Below are positions 45,017 to 57,396 of a DNA stretch of 64,000 bases, one piece after another (within the stretch, counting starts at the first letter, position 1; each line of letters opens with the position of its first letter). Where the stretch lies: NCBI GenBank assembly GCA_024180945.1, contig JAKSGN010000038.1, forward strand, positions 1,550,001 through 1,614,000, written 5' to 3'. Under the pieces are notes generated by a model. The model saw only the letters and a program-made list of their open reading frames with translations, ran no database searches and was not told where the DNA came from. The stretch is from Macrophomina tecta. Lineage: Eukaryota > Ascomycota > Dothideomycetes > Botryosphaeriales > Botryosphaeriaceae. The position numbers and the translations under genes were made by a program.

Positions 45017-46748
45017 AGGAAGTTATCTCATTGTACCTCTGGTTCTGAAGGGGGTTTATTTATGTATTGCCGCAGTCTAGCAATCATGAAACCTCTAGTG
45101 CTGGGTTTGTTCTGCCATGATTCCGAGGAGATGTTGTCGCAAAAACAGGTAAACCGGCGTGGAATCACAGTGAAAGTTTAACGGTTCGTTCTTGACACAA
45201 GCAGAAGTCCGAGTCGAGAGTGTAACTTGGCACAGATTAGAGGGTCGAATGAGCCGAGGCGGGCGAGCGCACGAGCAGTTAATATTTGTCGTAGCTCATT
45301 TTAGGTTCCCAGTGCGTGCACGGCCAGTACACAAATATTGCAGAACATGCGTATTGGTGCATTGACGAAAGTATGAATGAGACTGGATCAACTAATCTCT
45401 GCGCAGGTTCTGATTGGCCAGGCCTTACAGCTGGAATTCCGTTATGAAGGGCGGCTTGTCTTGTGAAGCAATCATCCCGAAAAGCGGTGATAATAGTCAT
45501 TTGAGATAAAAGTGGCGCGGGGCGGCGGGTGAGGTGGGAATTCATGAAGAAGGCGTCATGGCACGGTGCTAGCGAGCGGCGTCGTATTCGAGACGCAAGT
45601 TCCCGGTTAGCGAGCCCCAGTTCGCATGGCAGAGGTAACTAGCCAGCCAGAAAGATAGCAGAAGCGGGAGGCGGCATGACGGGGGCCATCAATGCGCCGA
45701 GATGGGTCGGAAGCAAGGCCGCAAACAGGCGCATGTTCAGAGATCGACGTGGAGCTCTCACGCATCGCGTGCGACGAGGGCGGAGGGCAGGGCCGGGCGA
45801 AGCGGACTACGACGCGCGATAGAGCGGCGTGAGGCTCGTTGCAGGCAGGACAGAGACAAAACACGGTGTGTAGCGGCGGAGACAGCGTGTTCTCCAGCTT
45901 GCATCTGCGATCAGAGCGGAGCGGGCAAGATAGGCGGGCTACGCGTGTTTCGGAAAGGTTGGCCCAGGTGGCGCGGACGTGCACGGCGAGCAGGCGTATG
46001 CAACGGCGCCGCGGGGAAACGCCGCTTCTGCGGCGAGGGCGAGGACAGGGGACGAGAGGCAGCGCGACGGCGGCCGCAGGAGCGGTCGAGAGAGGGGCGT
46101 GGACGGGGCGTGGCGCATGGCTAGAGGCATCGAGGTTCACGGCGGAGGCCCAGCGCGTGGGCGTGTGCCTGGGCGTGCCCAGCTGGCGTGTCATTCAGCC
46201 GCCGCGCGGATCAAAAGCGGACTAACAGCGAGAGATTGCGAGACGCTGGGAATTTTGATTGACGCCGTTTCTGCACCCCAGCGACCCCTGGGCCCGTCCG
46301 ACTCGCTGCGCCGCGGTCCTTGAAACCGCTGCCAGCCCGCGTCGCTCTTCAACCACGCTCTCGCCGCCTGCTGCTGTGGTCGTCGCTGCCGTTTGCTGCT
46401 GCTGCTGCTGCCGCTCCTGCTGCCGCCGCCTCGCGCCCGCTACCCGCTAAAGCAGGAACGCCCGCCCTTGGATCTGCATTTCCGCGCTATTGCCTGCCAT
46501 CCGCCCTCACGCAGTCGAGACCCCAGCCGCCAGCACGCCAGCTTTATCTGCCCGTCGCCCAGAGCTGCCACGAGCCCTTGACCCGCCGCCCTCCACTCCG
46601 CCGCCCATTGTCGTCCCATACTTCTGCACCGCCTCCTGCCGCACATTGGCAGCTGGCACGTTGCGTCAGGCCCCTCCTCGAACCACCTGCCTGCCGCCAG
46701 CCCTTTTGAAACGCCAGCGTCCTTTGTGCTGTCTTCTCACCTGCCGCC
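45017..46748. other. Intergenic and long GC-rich leader/promoter
   Basis: GC-rich between about 45600 and 46700 with long overlapping open frames on both strands that look like composition artefacts (Arg/Ala/Pro-rich). Short CTG/CCG runs occur at 46393-46432. No gene is supported before the ATG at 46749. Confidence 0.5.
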
Positions 46749-47363
46749 ATGTCGACCCACGACGAGAAGACCACATTTGGCGTCACCATTACCCGCCCGC
46801 TGACCCCGGAGTCGGCCCACCACGTCCCCCCTGCCGCCACAAACGTGCCCTCGGGCAGCGTCCCCGTCCTCAAGACCCAGCCCTCGACCGACAGCCATCT
46901 CTCCGCAGGCGCAGGCCTGGCCTCGCCCACCTACCAGACCAATGATCCCTTCAGCCCCTTCTACCAACATCCCGAAAGCCGCTCCCACCTCGAGGTGGAC
47001 CGCAGCAAGAACGACCTCGAATCTGGCCTGCTGACAGTCAACAACGCCAATGGCGTGCCGCTCTCCGCTGCCACCACCCAGTCGCAGCCAAAGGTCAGCA
47101 TCGACGGCCGCGTCAAGGAGTGCACCGTCTGGCCCACCAAGCAGACGCTGCAGGACAAGGCGCGAGCAGCCAAGGCCCAGCGCCGCACATGTCAGTGGTG
47201 GGGCCGCCTGAACAAGAAGCAGAAGATCATGGTTGAGGCTCTGATCGGCTTGACTGTCGTTGCGCTTGCCGTCGGCCTGAGCGTTGGCATTTCGCGTGCT
47301 GTCGGTGGCGGTGTCTGGGCCGGCACCGGACAGAGCCATACCATTCCTAAGGACGGGTCTTGA
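46749..47363 (+). CDS. Single-pass membrane protein of unknown function
   Basis: Intronless, 204 residues, with start context GCCGCCATGTCG. Residues 1-145 are hydrophilic and rich in Ser, Thr and Pro (MSTHDEKTTFGVTITRPLTP). A conserved-looking patch then reads CTVWPTKQTLQDKARAAKAQ and CQWWGRLNKKQKIMVEA. A membrane segment, ALIGLTVVALAVGLSVGIS (about residues 162-180), precedes a short glycine-rich tail. Basic residues just before the segment suggest that the long N-terminal part is cytosolic. No catalytic motif. It looks like a fungus-specific protein family, but I do not recognise it. Confidence 0.8.
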   Translation: MSTHDEKTTFGVTITRPLTPESAHHVPPAATNVPSGSVPVLKTQPSTDSHLSAGAGLASPTYQTNDPFSPFYQHPESRSHLEVDRSKNDLESGLLTVNNANGVPLSAATTQSQPKVSIDGRVKECTVWPTKQTLQDKARAAKAQRRTCQWWGRLNKKQKIMVEALIGLTVVALAVGLSVGISRAVGGGVWAGTGQSHTIPKDGS

Positions 47364-48845
47364 TTCATCTGATGAGAACAACGCGTTCGTCCTCCCTTTG
47401 GTGCCTCTCACTCGCCTGTCGCTGACCGTTTGACCGCAGTGCTGCTCGTTGAAAGTCCCGAATTTTTCTCATTCCTCCAGCTTGCATCCCCACAATCGAT
47501 CTTCAATGCGCAGCCATCACCACGCTATCCACGACACGGGCACATACGCGCCTCCAGCGCCAAGCACTGACACCGGCGCTCACGACATGTCCAAATGATC
47601 TTCTTCAGACGCCCCCCCGGCTCACTGACACCATCTTCGCAACTCCGATGGCTCGCGTTTCCTCTACGAACCCTTTTCTTTTCCGGCCTTCTTTCCCCTG
47701 TCTTGTTTTATAGACCATTTCGTTGGGCGTTGGCTGGCGTTATTCTTCCGATGCGGTCTTGATGCGAAAGAGCTTTTACAGGCGTTTATTGTAATTGGGC
47801 GGAGACTGACCTGAAAACCTTGAAGAAAACGCGGTACATATACCCAAGGGGCCCGTTGGCCACTACAAGGATTGTGCTTTCCATTACACCCGGAGCTTTC
47901 GATGTGTCTTTCCCCGGTTTTCCTACTGCTGCTGTTCGCTAGAAGCGACGGTCATCTGGCGATGGTTTGTAGAAGGTGGATTTCTCGTTTGCTCATGTTG
48001 CTGCGGGCTCGACCGGCGTATTTGGCCTGGATTCTGACGTGCGCGGCGACTGGGAATGGATTTGAGGGCGACTTTGATCATCTTTTCTGCGCACTCGATC
48101 GGTTGTTGTCCATAGGCTCCAGCTGTCGAGGTGCTTTCTTTCGATTGCACCGTACATATTTCAATGGCTCTGAATCCATTTCCCCGCCATAAATCCATGT
48201 CCACCTGCATTCTCTAGACTTGACCAGGGGTTGATCCGGTCATGAAGGGTTGAATTTCGCTGTTGCTAGTTGTCATTGTTGACGCGGATTAATGAGTATG
48301 CGCGCGCCACGAACGGCTCAGCCTTTCTATGCAGCCAACGCATGGACATCTAGAGCGGCAAGTGAGCGCTGTCCAATCTGAAACTTGGGCCAACAAGAAC
48401 GCTACGTCTGATTTTAAGCGCTCGCATCCCGGACTTGGACAACCCACAACCAAACGTTTGTCTCCGGCGCAAAGCGCGGAGACAGGACTGGGTGGGCCAC
48501 TGCTGAATTCATCGATGCAGAGTTTCATCGTGCAGCTAATTCTGGATGTATTTCCTGTAGATATATAGCCGCTTCGACGCGATGGCTCGAGTACCACAGC
48601 ATTTCGATATCACGATTTCTACGATCTTTTATTTCGTTGAAATTTATCTAAGTTCGATCCCTCCTCTACACTCTCTGGATCTTGCGCTTCTTTATTCGTT
48701 TCTGCAACTTTGCCGCACTTCTATCTGCTGTCGACAAGTGCTTTCAGCACTCAGACAATTCGACGAATACCGCAGTGGGACTGAACATCCATTCACTCTA
48801 CACCAGAGGACTTTCTACGACAGTGCTGTATCTAAGTTTCCGGCC
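47364..48845. other. Intergenic, nothing recognised
   Basis: 3' region of the membrane protein gene and promoter/leader of the CAP gene. A TATATA sequence at about 48560 lies ~285 bases before the next ATG. No other feature is supported. Confidence 0.45.
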
Positions 48846-49682
48846 ATGGCCATCAAGCTTCTGATCCTTTCGGTCTTGTTCTGGTTGACGTCAACATGTC
48901 CCATGGTGTTCGCTGAGCCAACATCAACTGTCCGACAAACCTCGACCATAACAATAGTGCAGACCGTCTATACTGAGACTGAGACTTCCGCAGCTCCGAC
49001 AGATACTATTGCAGCGTCAACTGACGGGCACTCGTATGTCGACGACGCAGTCTTCAAGGGCACTATACTCAATGTATCCAACACTGTACGCCAGAACTAC
49101 AACGCTAGCGCTCTTGTCTGGAATGCCACGCTAGCGGCGTATGCGCAAGCTTGGTCTCAAGGGTGCAGGTTTCAGCACTCGGTAAGTCACTACATTGCTT
49201 GTCGACAACCATAATTATCTCTGCTGCTCTGGTCGCTGACGTCGACGTTGAACGAACAGAACGGGCCATATGGAGAAAATCTCGCCGAAACTTATCCCTC
49301 TGCATCGGCCGCCGTTACGGCTTGGGGTAACGAGTCCAAACAATTCAACTTCGCGGACCCCGGCTTTACCGAGAGTACTGGTCACTTCTCTCAGATGGTA
49401 TGGAAAAGCACCACGTCTATTGGATGTGGCAGGACAAAATGTGGTGATATAAGTGGCAACGAGCGCGCTGTTGGCTGGTACGTTGTGTGTAGCTACTGGC
49501 CGCGCGGGAACATCGTCAGCGAGTTTGAAACAAATATCGATGCTGCCATCGATGGGAGTGGGAACGATTGGGATGATGGTGGCATGATAGCGAGAAGTAA
49601 GAGCGGCGCTGGAAGGATAACGATGTGTACGGCCATCGTGGGAGCTCAATTACTCGCATTGATGGGCATTTATCTGACGTAA
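48846..49682 (+). CDS. Secreted CAP/SCP/PR-1 family protein with probable GPI anchor
   Basis: Exons 48846-49181 and 49260-49682 give 252 residues; the 78-nt intron has GTAAGT, a GCTGAC branch and ACAG. An N-terminal signal peptide (MAIKLLILSVLFWLTSTC...VFA) is followed by a Ser/Thr-rich linker. The CAP domain shows LVWNATLAAYAQAWSQGCRFQHS, GPYGENLA, STGHFSQMVWKSTTSIGCG and WYVVCSYWPRGN, including the usual His and Glu residues of the CAP cavity. The C-terminus has small residues and then a hydrophobic end (MCTAIVGAQLLALMGIYLT), typical of a GPI-anchor signal. Relatives such as yeast Pry proteins bind and export sterols and fatty acids. Several N-glycosylation sites are visible. The upstream in-frame ATG at 48582 would bury the signal peptide, so 48846 is preferred. 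Confidence 0.92.
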
Positions 49683-51847
49683 AGAGTGTTAGTGAAAAAA
49701 AGGGAGGAACATAACTGGGTTGCTGCCCAAGCATAGCGACGGCGTTTGTTCCGGGTCGATTTCCCAAAAGGGCTACAATGGAGGGAGGCTAGGTCCCAGT
49801 ACCTCGTACGTCGTGGATAGAATGATATACCGATACGAAGACAGTAGAGATGGATTGAAATTTTCACGACAATCCCTGGCTGGGAGCAGTCAACTTCCCT
49901 TAGAAAAGCGACGAGGTGCATTAGACTTTTGTTAGTGGAGGAAAAGATAGCCGAAGCTGGACCTTTATGCTGTGTGACAGATGGCTACCATTAGAGCCAG
50001 GAAAAATACTTCGGAGTCATCACAGGGAAATATCTAGTGGGATGGAGATACGGAGAGGCACTCCAACAGAATGGTCCGTTTACGGTCGGCAATTGTCGAC
50101 TCTAAGATACCAGTGTAGTTAGCCTTTCACGTGCTGTACAAATGCTTTGAGTCGTGAGGTGAGCATTTCCATTTTAGGATGAGGTATTGTCGACGTAAGG
50201 TTCGGCAATTCGAAATAATTGCTAAATAGCGGTATAGCAGGAGAGAAGATAAGTGGGTTCTAAGGCGGATCGCTCTAAGCCAAGACCGAACGATTTCAAA
50301 CACCATGGTGCTCCACCTACGCTTCACCATTTGGAGAACCGGAGTGGACATGTAAACGCCAAGAGATAAGGATTTTTTTTTTAAAAAAAAATAATACTGG
50401 TTTCTAAGCACGCCCGTAAATAATAGTGGAGCTGCCGTTAAAGCCGCGCCCGTCGACGTAGAAGAGCAGAAAAGAAAAGGCATGGACGGTAGCTTCTACT
50501 ACCACAGGGATTTATGCCTGGCGAGCCGCAGATATGTCGTGCCGCCACACCGAAGCAGACGTAGTAGACAATGTCGAATCCTGGGTGGATGATGTTGGGT
50601 GAAGCATTACGACGTGGCGGCTGTAAGGACACCCGCCAAGGAAGGCTGTGGACGCTGTTTACGAGCGGGCCGATGATGGTAGCAGAGCGGGCCGGAGATC
50701 TCGTTGGAGGTTGGGAATCTTCCGAAAGCTCCGGCTCCGCAGTCCGGACACTTGCGCTTAACTCCTCTTCACCCTGCACGATCAAGCACCGGCTTATGGC
50801 TAGCACTGTATCGCCATAACATCTTTGCTCCTGCAATACTACTTCCACCCTCGGCCAAGGCGCTCCTACTGGTTACCCACCGTAACGCCTCATCCTAGTG
50901 ACATACCGCATCGCAACAGACGGACCGCTTGGCCTGGTGCGGTTCGTTTGGCTATCGTCTTGGCTGCTGTACTATCTAGATCCACTCTTTGCAAGATTAT
51001 TACCTGAGAACGTCATGTCTAGACCCTCTTCGCATGCTGGCTTTGTCAGACCACAACCACTGCCAGGTAAGCCCCACATACATTCCCTTTCCATCACGTT
51101 TTTGAGAATTTCATGTGTCACTTGGCAAGTTGTCCAGGTCGAAGGAACTATCTTCCGCGCCGGTACCGGTTAACATCGCTCGAGCTGCCATCTTAGCACG
51201 TGGTCTTGGCAATAGTAAGACTGACCTCTGCCTCCCCGGGAGATCGTCACTTCCGAATCTTCCTATATTCCCTGGTCTGTTGCCATGCGCCAAGGCTTGG
51301 TCTATGAGGATACTCGCCGACTCCTCTCGCAGGTACCACTCATAGCCACGGTCGATGATAAGCCTAGTGTTTGGATATGCGTCAATTCAGCTGTTCTCCA
51401 CCCGCATTCCTCTCAGTAGAGTCATAAAGTGATTGCTTGCTTCCTTTCGTAGCATCAGAACGTCACGTCATCGCGCTACTCAGCATCTACACGTCATGTC
51501 ATGGTACTTATTGCTATCCGAGCGATGACGCTGCTGATGGAGCTACTCGAATCATGCAGGGTCCACCCAAGAAACAGAGTGTTGATTGTCACTCAAGTGT
51601 CTTTTTTGTTGAACCCATGCGCATAACCTACTCATGCCCAGTGGATGCGGCACGTTGGATATTTCAGGTGGATCCCATTCGCAATCAAAGTAGTCCAGAA
51701 TGCCCCAGGCGACGCCGAGACCACTTGCAAACCGCAGCTCACTGCACCCTCTGCTGTAGTATAAAATGGTTGTGCTGTCCAAGAGCGGATATCCTCATCC
51801 TCAGCAGCACCACAACCGCCCCCATCTCTCCGAGTCAAGCCGCAAAA
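49683..51847. other. Intergenic, nothing recognised
   Basis: About 2.2 kb with only short open frames. It includes a T/A homopolymer pair at 50371-50390. The right end holds the promoter of the GMC oxidoreductase gene. Confidence 0.45.
51760..51766 (+). promoter_or_regulatory. TATA box of the GMC oxidoreductase gene
   Basis: TATAAAA lies 82-88 bases before the ATG at 51848, followed by a pyrimidine-rich leader. Confidence 0.6.
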
Positions 51848-53735
51848 ATGCGTTCTCTTCGTCTTATCCCTATCCTCTCCTCCCTCGCCGCTACGAGCCC
51901 TCTGAAATCGACAGATATTCCAAATACCTTTGACTACATCATCGCCGGCGGAGGTGCTGGTGGCCTTGTGGTTGCCAACCGTCTATCAGAAGCCAATGCT
52001 TCAGTTCTCATCATCGAGGCTGGTGGTCCAGGCTACGATAACCCTAATGTGACAGCTCCGGACGGATACGGCAGGGCACTAAATACCGCCATAGACTGGT
52101 CTTATCCAACTGTCCCACAGAAGGACGGGTCCGTCCATGCTATGCATGCTGGGAAGGTCCTTGGAGGCTCTACTGCAATCAACGGTGTGTTGGCCTCCCT
52201 AATCTCCCTTGCTGAGCCTCACTGAGGATTATCACCCAGGCATGTCTTTCACCCGTGCCGAAGCATCCCAAATTGATGCCTGGGAGAAAGTCGGTAACAA
52301 AGGATGGAACTGGGATAATCTTTGGCAATACTACCTCAAGAGCGAGAGCTACCAGGTCCCTGGCCCTGAGCAAGTCCGTGGCGGGGCCGCGTACGACGCG
52401 TCTTTTCACGGAGATGAGGGCAACTTGAAGGTCGGATACCCGAAATCCCAGGCCATTGATAACTTCCTCGCCCCTTTGAACGCATCCTACCAAGAACTTG
52501 GCATTCCTTACTCGCAGGATGTGAGCGGCGGCACCATGCGTGGCTTCAACGTCTTTCCCATGATGATTGATGTGGAAGAAAACATCCGTTCTGACGCTGC
52601 CCGCGCCTACTACTTTCCCTTTCAGTCTAGATCCAACCTGGCAGTGATTTACGAAACATTTGTCCACCGTATCATTTGGACGGATGATGACAAGGACGGC
52701 AATGCAGTCGCGGTTGGAGTGAAGGCTGGTAGCGCAAATGGAACAACATTGACCTTCCACGCCAACAAGGAAGTCATCATAGCCGCGGGTGCTTTGAGGT
52801 CTCCCGCTATCCTTGAGCTGTCCGGCATTGGAAATAGAGAGTAAGTGACCAAAAATATCACCCTCCGTTTGCGAGGTTGACCAATCTGTAGCATCCTCTC
52901 CAAGGCCAACGTTACGTCAAAAGTACATCTCCCCGGCGTGGGCGAGAACCTCATGGACCAAATCAACAACGGCATTTCCTATGCGACTTCTAATAATAGG
53001 ACCTATGAAGGCCTCGCAAACTACGTCTCCTACCCGAACGTCACCGACATCTACGGAGTCGAAGCTGCTGCGGATCTGGCATCTTCCGTGCGAAATGCCC
53101 TTCCAACTTGGGCCGCTGAGATAGCCGCACAGAACAACAATGCCACCGACGCCTCAACCCTCCTCGGTTTATTGGAAGTCCAGTACTCGCTTCTCTTTGA
53201 ATCCCAGGTACCGATTGCTGAGATACTTCACATTCCAGCACAGCATTTCGGCTCGGAGTATTGGGGCACCCTCCCATTTGCTCGTGGCAACATCCACATC
53301 ACCTCGCCGGATCCAAACACGCCCACCGCCATCAACCCCAACTACTTTATGTTCGACTTTGATCTCGATGTCCAAGTTGGTGTTGCAAAATTCTTCCGCA
53401 AGCTGTTCGCGACGGGAGAACTCGCTGAGCTTGCTGGCGAGGAGCTCCAGCCGGGGGTTGCTACCGTTTCCCAAACAGCTTCCGATGAGGTTTGGGCTGA
53501 CTGGGTTAAGGCAAGCTGGCGTCCCAACTTCCACGTGCTTAGCACCGCCATCATGATGCCTCGCGAGATGGGTGGGGTGGTTAGTGAGCGCTTGAAAGTC
53601 TATGGTACTAGGAATGTGAGGGTTGTCGACGGGAGCGTGCTGCCCTTCCAGGTCTGCGGGCATCTTACCAGTACAATCTATGCCATTGCCGAGCGTGCCA
53701 GCGACCTTATCAAGGAGGATGCGGGAATTTACTGA
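51848..53735 (+). CDS. GMC (glucose-methanol-choline) FAD oxidoreductase, secreted
   Basis: Exons 51848-52184, 52240-52840 and 52892-53735 give 593 residues, normal for the family. A signal-like N-terminus (MRSLRLIPILSSLAATSPL) precedes the FAD-binding fold DYIIAGGGAGGLVVANRLSE with VLIIEAGG. The GMC signature GKVLGGSTAINGM spans the first intron. ALRSPAILELSGIGNR is the second signature, and the C-terminal domain ends VCGHLTSTIYAIAERASDLI with the catalytic-site His. The enzyme oxidises an alcohol, sugar or aryl-alcohol substrate and reduces O2 or a quinone; the substrate cannot be decided. A signal peptide points to secretion, as in lignocellulose-attacking members. Stops are convergent with MSH4. 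Confidence 0.93.
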
Positions 53736-54125
53736 AATCTCGATGTTTTTACAGCATATCAATTTCTGGCAATCGCGCGCTTCATCTGGGATGAAGATCT
53801 CGGACATTGGCGCATGTATCAGACCGGTTTCAATATAGATAGCGTGAAGAGACAGGGGTATAGATAGATAGACGGGTTGGAACTATAGAATGGATTTTGT
53901 CTTTCTGCTTTAATTTGCTGCCTCCTTGTATATTGGCAGCCACTCCTCACGTTGTCGGATGCGCCCACTGCCAGGCGAAAAGGAAAACACGCATAGCCTC
54001 GCGTCAACCCTCGCGTCTCACGCAGACATCAATATCTTTACTTCAACTGCCTGCGGGTTTGAAAAATACGCAATATCTCCTACCTCCTCGCTCTTTGCCT
54101 CAAAGACGAGGACATTCCCCCTTTT
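53736..54125. other. Convergent 3' intergenic region
   Basis: Shared 3' flank of the GMC gene and MSH4. Nothing recognised. Confidence 0.5.
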
Positions 54126-57046
54126 TCAAGCAGACCAAGGCGCCGAGGTGCGAGCGCGTGAAACCATGATGGTGGTATCATGATCTTCAATGCGCTGTGC
54201 TACGCAAATGTCACCCGTATTACCACCGTTCACGGGAGAGCTTCTGTCGTCGGACTCTAAGGCCTCATCGTTCTCCGACGGCTTCATGCCAGAATGGTCG
54301 GCATTGATGGCCGACATTTTAACCACGAACTCTCGCTGTAGTCCTTTTAGCCAGTTTGCCAGCACTTCACCATCCATCGCACCGCTCTGAGCATGCAAAA
54401 GATGTTCCTTCAAGTGTAGGATCAGTTTCCTGCGGCGCTCGCGCAGAATAGTTGGGGAGGCTTTCTGTCGTCTTTTAGTACGTTGTTGGAGCTGCGTTGA
54501 CAGTTCCTCCGCCGTTTCCAGGACCTCGGGAGGGAGAGAGACGATACGCGCTAGACCAAGCCCGCAATGCTGTACTGTAACAGGTCCTTCGGCAACCTTG
54601 TACAGCATGTTAATCACGCCTCCATTCTCCCTCACATTTACTGCCAGATGTAGGTTCACGACGCCACTTCTTTCCGCAAGAATGTTGGCAAGGTCTCCGA
54701 AATGTGTGGCAAACCAGACAAGGGCCCGACTGTCAATTAGAGCCTCAGCAATTGAGAGAGCAATAGCCAGGCCGTCGCGAGTACTAGTACCGCGTCCGAG
54801 TTCATCAATGATGGCGATGCTGTCCTTGCTAATGTTTCGAAGTATGAAAGCCATTTCTCTCATCTCGGCGGCAAACGTGGAGACATTTGCTTCGATACTA
54901 TCATCGAGCGAAACCCTAGCAAAGAGCTGGCTTCGAATGGGCATCGAAGCGTACTGCGCAGGGACAAACATTCCGATCTGGGCCATTACGGACATCAAAG
55001 CAACCGACCGGATGTATGTGCTTTTGCCACTCATGTTGCAACCAGTAATAATCTGAAATCGCTGCCCTTCTGTAGCGTAGAAGTCGTTAGGGATGAAATT
55101 AGCGGATTGAATCTTTTCCCGGATGGGGTGGCGTCCAGCTTTGATTGCGAGAGTATCAGTCAGACGAGGACGTGTGTATTCCTGGCTTGTAACAAGGTGG
55201 GCGAATGATGAGATCATATCCAGCATGGCAATGCTTTCGCCAACTCTGTACAAGGAAGCCATGTAAGCCCTAGTGTCAACTGCCAAGTCTTGTACGGCTT
55301 TGTTGCTCAAGCAGACCACCTCGTTGTGAGCGTCGACAATCTTCTGATTTCGCTTCATGAGGTCGACTGTTTGACACTCTATCAGAGCCTTGCGCTTGTG
55401 AATGTTGGTGAAAACGGGTGGTAGAATACGGTTCTCCAGATCTGTGGCATTGAGCTGGATGTAGAACTGACGGTCTGTGTCATACTTAACGGTGAGGCGA
55501 AGATGATGAGTTGCTAAAACAGGGATGAGCGGGATCGTATACACATAAAGATATTACATACCCTCCAGTTGGGCGACGAGCTCCAAGGCATCTTCGGTTG
55601 CTTCTCGATAAGCTTGGCGTGCAACGTCCAACAGGCCATTGACGCCCACCTGTGGAGAATGTCAGCTCCAGAGCGGAATAAATTGGACTGGATAGACGGG
55701 CCTTGACGGCGTACGTATGCTGATTTCTGAGGTCTAGTGGCCTGGTAGCGAATGTAATATCTTCATTGATCACCGAATCAATTAATTCATGTAAGGGGTT
55801 GATGTTTTCAGGATGACAGAACTTGGAAAATCAGCATAGAGGGGAACGCCCGGGAGCCACAGACTTACTGCGCGGATTTCGTGGAGCAAAAGGCTTCTTG
55901 CACCGGTCAAGGACTCGTATATTGGCCTGATTGAGACGACGAATTGTTTGAGCATGATGATGTGGTTGATTGCTTGCTCCATCATTTGCACCGACGACTT
56001 TGTGGGTACCAAGATGAGCTAGACGAGGACTGAGCAGTAGCTCCGGCGAGTAAGATGCTCTACATACCGCGGACAGGAGCTTGTCGACATCTAGGAACCC
56101 TTTCAGAGCTGCTGAGACATTAGCAGACAACGCTGCTGGGCAAACGGAAGACCACATGCCCTGTCTCACAGCGAAGAACATGTCTTCTTTGGTGGACATC
56201 TCCTCCAAAGCATCATAACGGATATTTAGCGTTTCTCGGTTCGTGATAGGCTGCAGAATATTGCTACGGAGAAGCCTTGCTCCCATCGAGGTTAGTGTTT
56301 CGTTGAGTAAGCCGAACAAGCACTGGCGAGAAGCCGGGTTCTCGAGGTTCTGGATAAGCTCCAAAGCGCGTATGGTGGAAATATCAATCATCATAGATCC
56401 CTCAGAAGGCTCATACTTGATTCTCAGAGAATGGGGAGCGAATGTCACACCATGATTCAGCTCAATATACTTCATAGCCTGGAACGGTCAGCGTGGGACG
56501 GATGGTAGGACAAGTCGGGGAGTATACTGCAGCAAAGCAGCAAACACAAAAGTAATTTCCCTCAAGCGACAGCTTGATGGCTTCAACATCGTCTGCGAGA
56601 GCTAGCTGCTGAACGTACTCGGCGCCGGCTGTCTCGGCCCAGTACCTGCGATCGATTGGGGTGATATGGCTGCCAATTTCGTCGACGTTCTCTTTGATGA
56701 TGGAGACGAGCTTGGACCTGGGGTCAGCAGCGGTGGAGACAACGAGGATCTCTGTGGGTGCATAGACGTGAAGTTTGTGAGCGGTGCGGACGTAAGTCTG
56801 GCTGTCGCAGATCTGACAGAGAACTGCCTGGACAGTGTCGAGGTTCACGATAGCGAGGCCGACGGTGGGAGAGACGCCGCGAGACTCGCTGACAGCGCAG
56901 ACGATGTGTTGAGATTCAAGCCTGGCTATGCTGGTGGCTGTTGTGGTCGGACGTCCTGTTCCCGTTCTGCGGCGAGCGCGCTGACTAGTATAGGGCCGCG
57001 AGATCAACGGCAGGCAGACAGTGGATGCAGATGTGTGCGTAGCCAT
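54126..57046 (-). CDS. MSH4: MutS homologue 4, meiotic crossover protein
   Basis: Minus-strand exons 57046-56528, 56478-56068, 56018-55869, 55821-55702, 55649-55562 and 55513-54126 give 891 residues. Landmarks are the connector/clamp segments (LEGNYFCVCCFAA then MKYIELNHGVTF), DVDKLLSA, NGLLDVARQAYREATED, and an ABC ATPase with Walker A GCNMSGKSTYIRS, STFAAEMREMAFI, Walker B SIAIIDELGRGTST and WFATHFGDL. GCNMSGKS and the absence of the MutS mismatch-recognition (Phe-x-Glu) domain indicate MSH4, which with MSH5 clamps recombination intermediates in meiosis. It implies a sexual cycle at least in ancestry. Most introns are 46-49 nt. The fourth intron (55701-55650) lacks a GT at the position demanded by homology (see findings). 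An in-frame ATG at 57097 is an alternative start. Confidence 0.92.
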
Positions 57047-57396
57047 GGTAGAAGTGACTTGGGGGTTAGTGCGATGAAATGGTGGAATGTGCGTCATTTG
57101 TGATGGACGGTGTACATCTCAGCCCTCAGTCACGATAGGTTGCGCTGGGCGAAGAGGGAAAGGGAGAGACGCGGAGTGAAGCGGAGTGGGGTGGAGTGAG
57201 TGGGCAGGACAGGGCAAGGCCGACGATGGTCTGTGCGCATAGGGCTGAGAATTATTATAGAGGCGGTTCGGAAAAAGTGCAGTCCAAGTGTCCGTCGCTC
57301 TCTGCAACGTCGCAATCCCTTCCCGCTGCACCTCGCTTTCGACCCCCCGAGCACCATTCTGAGACCGCAGCTGCGCCATTTCCGCCACATAACATC
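57047..57396. promoter_or_regulatory. Bidirectional promoter between MSH4 and RSA4
   Basis: The two start codons are 350 bases apart, head to head. The segment is GC-rich without a clear TATA box and must hold the control sequences of both genes unless one leader is very short. Confidence 0.6.

Noticed and set aside
45607..46225. Several long Arg/Ala/Pro-rich frames on both strands
   Set aside because: GC-rich composition artefact upstream of the membrane protein gene; no domain, no splice signals.
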